From assembly GCF_000772705.2 (NCBI RefSeq), contig NZ_JSBW02000096.1, positions 146,528-210,527 of the forward strand: a stretch of 64,000 nucleotides of DNA, read 5' to 3'. The stretch comes from Xanthomonas vasicola. GTDB taxonomy: Bacteria > Pseudomonadota > Gammaproteobacteria > Xanthomonadales > Xanthomonadaceae. Under the pieces are notes generated by a model, which worked only from the letters and a program-made list of their open reading frames with translations, was not told the origin of the DNA and searched no databases. How positions within the stretch are numbered: the first letter of the stretch is position 1; each line of letters begins with the position of its first letter. The translations under genes and the position numbers were made by a program. Below are positions 37,681-42,988 of this stretch, piece by piece.

Positions 37681-37757
37681 GTGGCTGTAGCTCAGCTGGT
37701 TAGAGTACTGGATTGTGATTCCAGATGTCGGGGGTTCGAGTCCCCTCAGCCACCCCA
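37681..37757 (+). tRNA. tRNA-His (GTG)
   Basis: 77 bases with encoded CCA. Acceptor arms GTGGCTG and CAGCCAC pair; anticodon loop TTGTGAT gives GTG. A G at 37680 can serve as the extra G-1 typical of tRNA-His, opposite C at 37754. Confidence 0.97.
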
Positions 37758-37850
37758 CTGATGACAAGCAATTGCGGGAATGTTTGACCCGATGTGTCAC
37801 CGGGTATTGCAACGAAGCAAAAATGCACATAGAATGTGCGATCAGTTTCA

Positions 37851-37926
37851 GGGCCGTTAGCTCAGTTGGTAGAGCAGTTGACTCTTAATCAATAGGTCCA
37901 AGGTTCGAATCCTTGACGGCCCACCA
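37851..37926 (+). tRNA. tRNA-Lys (CTT), prophage attachment gene
   Basis: 76 bases with encoded CCA. Acceptor arms GGGCCGT and ACGGCCC pair; anticodon loop CTCTTAA gives CTT. The prophage integrase begins 121 bases downstream, so the 3' part of this gene is the probable attB/attL core, with the integrated end restoring a complete tRNA. Confidence 0.96.
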
Positions 37927-37929
37927 ATT

Positions 37930-37969
37930 AAAACAGCCACTTAGCGCGAGCAAGTGGCTGTTTTTTTTT
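37930..37969 (+). terminator. terminator of the tRNA cluster
   Basis: ACAGCCACTT and AAGTGGCTGT pair around a 9-base loop, ending in a run of nine or ten T. It lies just after tRNA-Lys. Confidence 0.93.
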
Positions 37970-37973
37970 GTGT

Positions 37974-37995
37974 CGGGAAAATTGCCGGGAAAATT
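37974..37995. repeat. direct repeat next to the attachment site
   Basis: CGGGAAAATT occurs twice, at 37974-37983 and 37986-37995, spaced 12 bases centre to centre. Position between tRNA-Lys and the end of the integrase gene suggests an integrase arm site or a regulator site. Similar GGGAA/TTTT motifs recur at 42157 and 46768. Confidence 0.55.
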
Positions 37996-38047
37996 CCGCT
38001 AGGCGCTGCCCTGAAAGCGCCGCCCAATAGCTCGGGCAGCGAAGTGT

Positions 38048-39238
38048 TCAGCGGTTGGTGGGCAGGATGGGTGGCTGTACCAGCGGGACGTCGTGCGCAT
38101 ACCTGTTGGTCATCTGCTGCGTCGCATGACCGGCAGCCTCCTGCTTGTCGGCGCGGGTGCCGGCAGTGTCCGTGATGCCGCGATGCTTCAATCCATGCAA
38201 GCTAAACCGCTGTTCGGTCGTAATGACACCATCCTTGATGGCTAACGCAATCATCCGCTGCCAAGCGCTGTCGAGCGCAGACTTGCTGAGGGGCGTGCCC
38301 GACTGATTCACCAGCAGCCGGCGCCGCTCAGGTTTCATAGGCACGGGGCGCCCATACGCATTCATCGCTCTTTGCCGATAGGCTGCCAGCCAGGCCCACG
38401 CTTGGCGAAGGTCGTCGTTCCAGGCGGTGACCGTATCGCGTGAGCCTTTGCGTCGGCTGCTCCGTATGCCTTCGGCCTCTGCATGTGCATCCGTCAGATC
38501 GGTGACCTCGATACCGCGCAGACGTAGGTTGTAGGCGAGCAACATCACCGCGTGGAGGTAGGGCGGTACGCTGCCACGTGTGTGGGCCTTGAGGCTGCCG
38601 CGTTCGAGCGCGAAGGTCAGCGCGGTGGTAAATACATCGGATTCGGGCATGTTGTGCTCGCCGCGCTCCTTCGCCTGGCGGACACCCTTGGCAGGGTTGT
38701 GCTCGCATAGGCCCATGCGAATGCCCCAGCCGAAAGTGCGGCGCAGGTAGCGCAAGACGTGGTTGGCTTTGCTCGGGCGCGGTTCGATTGCCGGCTGCAG
38801 TTTGGTTGCTGGCCGACCTCCCGCTAGGGTCTCAACCAGGCGCTGCATGGCCGGCACATTGATGCGCGCAATCTGCATCTTGCCGAGCAGCGAACCATCC
38901 TTGAGCACATACGTAGTCGCTGTCTCGGCGCACCAGCGGTAATCCCGCTGTGTGTCCCTGGACAGCTCTGCAAATTCCGTGGACGCCTGAAAGCGCTCCG
39001 CGAGGTAAGCCAATGTGCCCCGGACCTCATTGCCCGCGGCGGCTTCAGCAATGCTGTGGAGTTCAGAAAGCCGGATGTCAGCATGAGCAACCGTCCGCTT
39101 TCGCGGACGGCCCCCCTCGGGATGAGCCTCTAAGAGATACCAGCGGTTGTCTTCCCAATAGATGCCCTTTGGGAGTGCTGCCTGGTCAATATGCGCCGGA
39201 ATATCTGGGTTGAACTTCCGTTTTCTACCGCGTCCCAT
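38048..39238 (-). CDS. int: prophage tyrosine integrase
   Basis: Site-specific recombinase, 396 residues. An N-terminal SAM-like DNA-binding region (residues ~80-180) precedes the catalytic domain. Catalytic residues are visible as Arg in YNLRLRGIEVTDL, the HGLKHRG box (H-x-x-R equivalent) and the nucleophile tyrosine in GHATQQMTNRYAHD. It points toward tRNA-Lys, as expected for the attL end. Its ATG overlaps the stop of the upstream small gene (TGATG), so it is the last gene of the early operon. Confidence 0.95.
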   Translation of the reverse strand: MGRGRKRKFNPDIPAHIDQAALPKGIYWEDNRWYLLEAHPEGGRPRKRTVAHADIRLSELHSIAEAAAGNEVRGTLAYLAERFQASTEFAELSRDTQRDYRWCAETATTYVLKDGSLLGKMQIARINVPAMQRLVETLAGGRPATKLQPAIEPRPSKANHVLRYLRRTFGWGIRMGLCEHNPAKGVRQAKERGEHNMPESDVFTTALTFALERGSLKAHTRGSVPPYLHAVMLLAYNLRLRGIEVTDLTDAHAEAEGIRSSRRKGSRDTVTAWNDDLRQAWAWLAAYRQRAMNAYGRPVPMKPERRRLLVNQSGTPLSKSALDSAWQRMIALAIKDGVITTEQRFSLHGLKHRGITDTAGTRADKQEAAGHATQQMTNRYAHDVPLVQPPILPTNR

Positions 39239-39459
39239 CAGATCAGCTCCATGGTATTTGTCGTATCTCCCTCAGCGCTATGTAGGCCAAGCGCAGCGTT
39301 GAGTGCGTCCACAGTTGTCCAAATGCCGCCGCGACCGTCGTATCTGTAGCGAATGCCTTGATCGCGTGCCCAACGCACTACCGTGGATGCGCGTGGGGCA
39401 GGACCGGCTGGCGCGCAGAGGCGACGCAGGTCCTCGAACGTAATGACCGGACTGCTCAC
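39238..39459 (-). CDS. small protein, DUF4224/excisionase-like
   Basis: 73 residues if started at GTG 39459, which overlaps the upstream stop (GTGA); an ATG at 39498 is possible. The sequence VITFEDLRRLCAP followed by VVRWARDQGIRYRYDGRGG resembles DUF4224 proteins, small helical DNA-binding-like proteins usually found next to phage integrases. A role as directionality factor is inferred from position only. Confidence 0.7.
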   Translation of the reverse strand: MSSPVITFEDLRRLCAPAGPAPRASTVVRWARDQGIRYRYDGRGGIWTTVDALNAALGLHSAEGDTTNTMELI

Positions 39460-39665
39460 GCGCCTTTTCCCTCGATCCACTGCCGCCTGTGACGCCATTG
39501 CTCGCGCATTTCCTCCACGAGCAAGTCAGCAGCCGCATAGCCGCGCTGGGCGGCTATGCGGGGCCTCAGTTCTCGCACCCTGACCGCGTCCACGTAGCCC
39601 TGCCTTAGCCAGTGTCGCGCCTCGCAAGCCCTGCGAAACCCTTCGATGTTTGCGCCATCGATCAT
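39456..39665 (-). CDS. hypothetical phage protein
   Basis: 69 residues from ATG 39665, whose ATGA overlaps the upstream stop. Arg/Trp-rich and helical (CEARHWLRQGYVDAVRVREL). No family recognised. The longer frame to 39764 overlaps its neighbour and is not used. Confidence 0.65.
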   Translation of the reverse strand: MIDGANIEGFRRACEARHWLRQGYVDAVRVRELRPRIAAQRGYAAADLLVEEMREQWRHRRQWIEGKGA

Positions 39666-39934
39666 CGCTGACGCGTGCCACTGAAGCGCAGGCCGAGCTG
39701 CACGACGTTCTGAGCGCAGGGACGTGGCTGACGAGTGGTGCGGATGCGATGAGCACGCCGCCATTCGGTCATGGCCAACTCAAAGCTGGGGTGCTTTTGT
39801 GTGCGCCCACACACGCACTCGATGAAGTGCCCACCGCCCGCCTCGGGGCGGCGGGCGTCGAGCATATGGCGAGCCAAGTGCCCGTTCGTGCAGGGTGGCA
39901 AAGGACTATCGTGGTTGACCTGACGTTGCGTCAT
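39662..39934 (-). CDS. small Cys/His protein, possible zinc ribbon
   Basis: 90 residues from ATG 39934, with an ATGA overlap with the upstream gene. PPCTNGHLARH and FIECVCGRTQKH supply Cys and His pairs spaced like a small treble-clef/zinc ribbon of the Lar or phage restriction-alleviation type. Function unknown. Confidence 0.65.
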   Translation of the reverse strand: MTQRQVNHDSPLPPCTNGHLARHMLDARRPEAGGGHFIECVCGRTQKHPSFELAMTEWRRAHRIRTTRQPRPCAQNVVQLGLRFSGTRQR

Positions 39935-40155
39935 GGCCCCTCCTGGCGCAATGCGCGCTCGGCATCTCGCAGATGCTGCACGGTGTCGGGGTCGATCCGG
40001 TCCAGGGCCTCGGCGATGGTGTAGTCCATCTCCGCCAGCCAATCGGCACGATTCAGCACCAGAGCGGCGGTCAGCGCCTCCCCAGTGGACAAAGGGCTGG
40101 GCCCTCCCATACGCGCAGCGGCGCGAGCAACCTCAATCGTGCGCTGCAGGTTCAT
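39931..40155 (-). CDS. hypothetical phage protein
   Basis: 74 residues from ATG 40155 with a good GGAGG site 8 bases upstream and an ATGA overlap. Helical (RADWLAEMDYTIAEALDRID). No family recognised. Confidence 0.68.
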   Translation of the reverse strand: MNLQRTIEVARAAARMGGPSPLSTGEALTAALVLNRADWLAEMDYTIAEALDRIDPDTVQHLRDAERALRQEGP

Positions 40156-40424
40156 AGCTGCGTCCTCCATGCGGCGCCGAGCTGAGCGCGTGCTTCCTCA
40201 ACACGGATGAGGCGCAACCCCCAGCGCACCGACCAGGTGCGCGCCTGCTGTTCGTCGCAGGTCAGAATCAGTTGCCCGGAAGATTCCAGGCGATCAGCGC
40301 GGAACGTGAACAACATTTCGTCCGGCTCAATGACCTCCTGCAGGCCGAGTCTCTGGCACAAAGCATCGGCGTTGAGAGATTTGCCGCTGCCCTGGGGGCC
40401 GAGAAGGATGACCGACTCAGCCAT
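40152..40424 (-). CDS. small P-loop protein
   Basis: 90 residues from ATG 40424. It begins MAESVILLGPQGSGKSLNAD, a textbook Walker A motif, then LILTCDEQQARTW, which could be a Walker B-like strand. Too short for a full kinase or helicase; likely an accessory nucleotide-binding phage protein. The start overlaps the end of the preceding small membrane gene. Confidence 0.75.
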   Translation of the reverse strand: MAESVILLGPQGSGKSLNADALCQRLGLQEVIEPDEMLFTFRADRLESSGQLILTCDEQQARTWSVRWGLRLIRVEEARAQLGAAWRTQL

Positions 40425-40599
40425 GAGCAGCCTCCCGCCGCACAGCCATGCGAGTGCGGCGACGCAGGCGCTGTGGCACCTGTCCAACGGCCAGGCCGGT
40501 CTGGGTGAGGCGCGGACGGCGCGTCGACCACAGCTTATAGACCAGCGCGCCACCGGCCGCCGGCGCCAGGACCACCACCAGGGCAAGCAACTCACCCAT
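40417..40599 (-). CDS. small single-helix membrane protein
   Basis: 60 residues: one N-terminal helix (LLALVVVLAPAAGGALVYKL) and an Arg-rich tail, so type II-like orientation is likely. It overlaps neighbours at both ends. No family recognised. Confidence 0.6.
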   Translation of the reverse strand: MGELLALVVVLAPAAGGALVYKLWSTRRPRLTQTGLAVGQVPQRLRRRTRMAVRREAAHG

Positions 40600-41017
40600 T
40601 GGCCACCTCCCGTGCGGCCTGCGCTACCGCAGCTGCAGCAGCTGCAGTCGGCCTGCGCGGCAGCATGTTGGCCAGGTCAAAGGGGAAGTCCAGGCCATCC
40701 ATGAACTCGGCCAACTCCGTGCTGATGCGATCTTCCGCCGTGGTCCACAGGCGGGGGCCGTCGACGAGCTTCCAGCCGGTACCGGTGCCGCGACGCCGCT
40801 CCCAGGACTGACGCACCTGGCGAAGCGGTCCCATGTTCAGGACGGCAGTGACCACGACCGCACCATGTGTGACGTGCATGGTGATGGTCGCTGAGCAGTC
40901 GCCCATGCTGCGATCGTAGGCGACGACGGCCGGCGTGGTAGCCTCCGGGCCGGGTCCGGTGCCCGAAGCCAGCAGACGTGCTGCCGCGGCTGGACGTGTT
41001 CCAGGGTGCTGTTGCAT
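40592..41017 (-). CDS. hypothetical phage protein
   Basis: 141 residues with GGAGAG upstream of the ATG. An Ala-rich N-terminus precedes a compact domain (ATITMHVTHGAVVVTAVLNM, then SWERRRGTGTGWKLVDG). No family recognised. A GC-rich hairpin (GGGCGGTG/CACCGCCC, 41054-41075) lies in the gap upstream, without a T-tract. Confidence 0.65.
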   Translation of the reverse strand: MQQHPGTRPAAAARLLASGTGPGPEATTPAVVAYDRSMGDCSATITMHVTHGAVVVTAVLNMGPLRQVRQSWERRRGTGTGWKLVDGPRLWTTAEDRISTELAEFMDGLDFPFDLANMLPRRPTAAAAAAVAQAAREVANG

Positions 41018-41094
41018 ATCGACTCTCCAAAGTTGCGTTGGTGGAGGGCCTTGGGGCGGTGTTCGAGCACCGCCCGCCGGCCCGCTGGTGCGGG

Positions 41095-41367
41095 TTAGAT
41101 CAGGTCGGCGCCGGATGGTGGGATGCTGGGGTCAGGCTCGCGCAGGCGCTGCGCGCCATTGAGGACATCGAGCAGTTCATGGCGGATGTACTCGGCCACC
41201 GCTGCTGGTCCGTCGTGGTTGATGCCTGCTTCGATCGCGATATCGTTGGTCAGCGCGGCAAGCAATGCGGCCGCGTGGTACGCGCGCCAGAGGCGATATT
41301 GCTCTTCTTCGCTGATCGAGAAATCAGCGTCTTCCGGCAGCTGTGCGTGTGGGCGAGCGGCGTCCAT
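41095..41367 (-). CDS. hypothetical phage protein
   Basis: 90 residues from ATG 41367 (TGATG overlap with the upstream gene). Acidic and helical: DADFSISEEEQYRLWRAYHA, then NDIAIEAGINHDGPAAVAEY. No family recognised. Confidence 0.65.
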   Translation of the reverse strand: MDAARPHAQLPEDADFSISEEEQYRLWRAYHAAALLAALTNDIAIEAGINHDGPAAVAEYIRHELLDVLNGAQRLREPDPSIPPSGADLI

Positions 41368-41654
41368 CAAGCCACCTCCAATGCGGGCATGCGCTCGATC
41401 ACCCATTCCTGCAGGGCGGCGGCCTCGGCTTCCGGCATGACCACGTGCAACGAGCCGATGACCAGGCCAGTGCCGTCATTGACCGGGAACAACTCGCAAG
41501 CGTCTTCAATTGCGCTGCAGGCGAACATGACCGGCGCGCGATCATGCAGGCCATCTGCGTACAGTTCGGCCAGCACGTCGGTCTTTCGTATCTGCAGAAG
41601 CAGGTAGACGCCGGGGGCCACGCGCAGCGATTTGTGCATGTCGCGCCGGCTCAC
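41367..41654 (-). CDS. hypothetical phage protein
   Basis: 95 residues, ATGA overlap with the upstream gene. Mixed alpha/beta composition (LRVAPGVYLLLQIRKTDVLA; VNDGTGLVIGSLHVVMPEAE). No family recognised. Confidence 0.65.
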   Translation of the reverse strand: MSRRDMHKSLRVAPGVYLLLQIRKTDVLAELYADGLHDRAPVMFACSAIEDACELFPVNDGTGLVIGSLHVVMPEAEAAALQEWVIERMPALEVA

Positions 41655-41869
41655 TGGCGCACCTCGGCCAGGTCGGCGTTGATGCTGGAAATGGCGGCCT
41701 CAACGTCGGCCAAGGTCAGGGCCTCGGGCGCTTTGCCCATGGCCTGCAGCTTCGCCTGCAGGGCGAGCCAGGCGGTGTGATTCCAGTCGAGGGTGTCGGC
41801 GATCAGGCCGAAGTAGTGGGCGATCTGACGCGCGGCATTTGCCGGCGCTTCTTGAGCGTCGTAGGACAT
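41651..41869 (-). CDS. hypothetical phage protein
   Basis: 72 residues from ATG 41869 with GGAG six bases upstream. Helical (ARQIAHYFGLIADTLDWNHT). The frame stays open far upstream, to 42277, through the structured region; I treat that extension as a property of a structured RNA rather than protein, because the ribosome site marks 41869. Confidence 0.65.
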   Translation of the reverse strand: MSYDAQEAPANAARQIAHYFGLIADTLDWNHTAWLALQAKLQAMGKAPEALTLADVEAAISSINADLAEVRQ

Positions 41870-41893
41870 GCAGGACTCCGTTTGTAATTTGGA

Positions 41894-41927
41894 GTCCGCC
41901 GCCCCGACGCCAATCGGGGTGGCGGAC
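41894..41927 (-). other. 14-bp hairpin in leader, loop TTGGCG
   Basis: Arms 41894-41907 and 41914-41927 pair over 14 bases with one G-T wobble, around a 6-base loop. There is no T-tract, so it is not a terminator. It lies 25 bases before the start of the 72-residue gene. Confidence 0.75.
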
Positions 41928-42033
41928 GGTGCGGGTTGGCGTACCGGACAAACGGAACCGGTGGGCCTCGCGGCCCCCACGCACCGCCCGCCATAGAACT
42001 GGCAGGCACGCGCCCGAGCGGAAGCCGGGCGAG

Positions 42034-42065
42034 AAAAAAGCGCCGGGCATCGTTCGATGGGCGCT
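42034..42065 (-). terminator. intrinsic terminator inside the structured region
   Basis: On the minus strand AGCGCC-CATCG pairs with CGATG-(CCC)-GGCGCT around an AA loop, followed by six T. It would end a short transcript before the downstream small genes, as expected for a leader-encoded regulatory RNA. Confidence 0.72.
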
Positions 42066-42156
42066 GTTGCGCCGTTTGAAGTCGGGACGCCAATCCCGGC
42101 CGCCGATTTTGCGGCGACGCGGTAATAGTTGCTCCGCTGCCAGGTAGAAGTCAACG

Positions 42157-42176
42157 AAAATTTCCCAAAATTTCCC
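42157..42176. repeat. tandem operator-like repeat
   Basis: AAAATTTCCC occurs twice head to tail, giving GGGAAATTTT twice on the minus strand, just upstream of a TTGACT box (42154-42149). It resembles GGGAATTTTG on the early promoter at 46768 and CGGGAAAATT at 37974. Confidence 0.6.
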
Positions 42177-42192
42177 ACATGTGCGAGCGTGC

Positions 42193-42965
42193 TCATTTGG
42201 CGAACACCCAGCATTTCACCGCGCGCCCGATGGCCGGGCTGTTGTAGACACGATTGACGTGCAGCAGTCGCGGACAAGCGCGAAGCGCGCCGGTCAGCGC
42301 GGTGGATTCGGGCAACGCGATGCCACTACGGGCGGCGAATTGCCTGACCTGCGGCAGGTTGAGTGCCAGCACATCGTCGCGGCGAGCGTGGTTGTGCAAC
42401 TGGCCGGCGGCTAGGCCGGCATCGACTGCCAACCAGAACCTCGTCAGCGTCCCCTGGCCGTTCTGCAGCGCAACCGCCGCCGCCGGCAGCTCCGGCCGAG
42501 GCAGATCCAGCGCCAGGGAAAGCTGCGTGGCCTGCGCATGCAGAGCGGCCAGCTCGGCGGGGTGTACAGCGCGGTACAGCCTGGTGACCGTCTGCATGCG
42601 CACTCGGTGTAAGGCAGCGGTGGCCACCATCGGGCGGCTCTCATCATTTGCCGTGATCAGGGCGTCGTAGGCCTCAATCACCGCCAAGTGGAATTCGGGG
42701 GACACCCACATGGCATACGCATAAACCAATGGCTTGAGTGCATAGGTGCCTGGGGCCGCGCCACCATGATGGATGACCAAAGCCGGAATTCCGGCTTTGC
42801 TTTCCACCAGGATTGCGAGGTCGCGAGTCTGCTGGTTCTCGGCCCATCGCGACGGCCGCAGCCTGGGCGTATACCTGCCGCCTGGTGCAGGTCATTCAGG
42901 CAGTAGCGTCCGGCCTTATCGCGCCGGATCTGTAAATTGGCAACGATCAATGAGGATCCAGTCAT
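42193..42965 (-). pseudogene. KilA-N domain antirepressor, frameshifted
   Basis: The frame from ATG 42965 gives a normal KilA-N beginning (NLQIRRDKAGRYCLNDLHQA), then degenerates. One frame over, from about 42870, the domain continues LRPSRWAENQQTRDLAILVE, then GTYALKPLVYAYAMWVSPEF, and a C-terminal domain runs to 42193. A single base seems missing in the GCAGGTATACG stretch near 42869-42872. Its ATG overlaps the primase stop (ATGA). If real the antirepressor is dead; if a sequence error, it is intact at about 256 residues. Confidence 0.78.
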
Positions 42966-42988
42966 TTGGCGAACACCCAGCACTTCAC
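42193..42988 (-). repeat. duplicated 27-bp gene-end element (copies 42193-42219 and 42962-42988)
   Basis: The two copies are identical except for one base. Each encodes the same C-terminus, VKCWVFAK, plus stop, and each has ATG overlapping its stop. One closes the primase gene and contains the antirepressor start; the other closes the antirepressor gene and enters the structured RNA region. Confidence 0.85.

Larger units (their letters stand above)
41870..42192 (-). ncRNA. candidate C4/CI-like structured immunity RNA locus
   Basis: 323 bases without a convincing gene, read leftward. Contents in order: a tandem operator-like repeat (42157-42176), a TTGACT -35-like box, a small hairpin (42083-42098), an intrinsic terminator (42034-42065), and a 14-bp hairpin (41894-41927) just before the next gene. 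Both hairpins show the same loop, TTGGCG on this strand, which is complementary to CGCCAA at the start of the antirepressor gene. The layout recalls the P1 c4 and P4 CI antisense RNAs. Exact ends unknown. Confidence 0.45.

Noticed and set aside
41651..42277. Long reading of the 72-residue gene through the structured RNA region
   Set aside because: The frame is open but covers hairpins and a terminator, is Arg/Pro/Ala-rich, and a good ribosome site marks ATG 41869.
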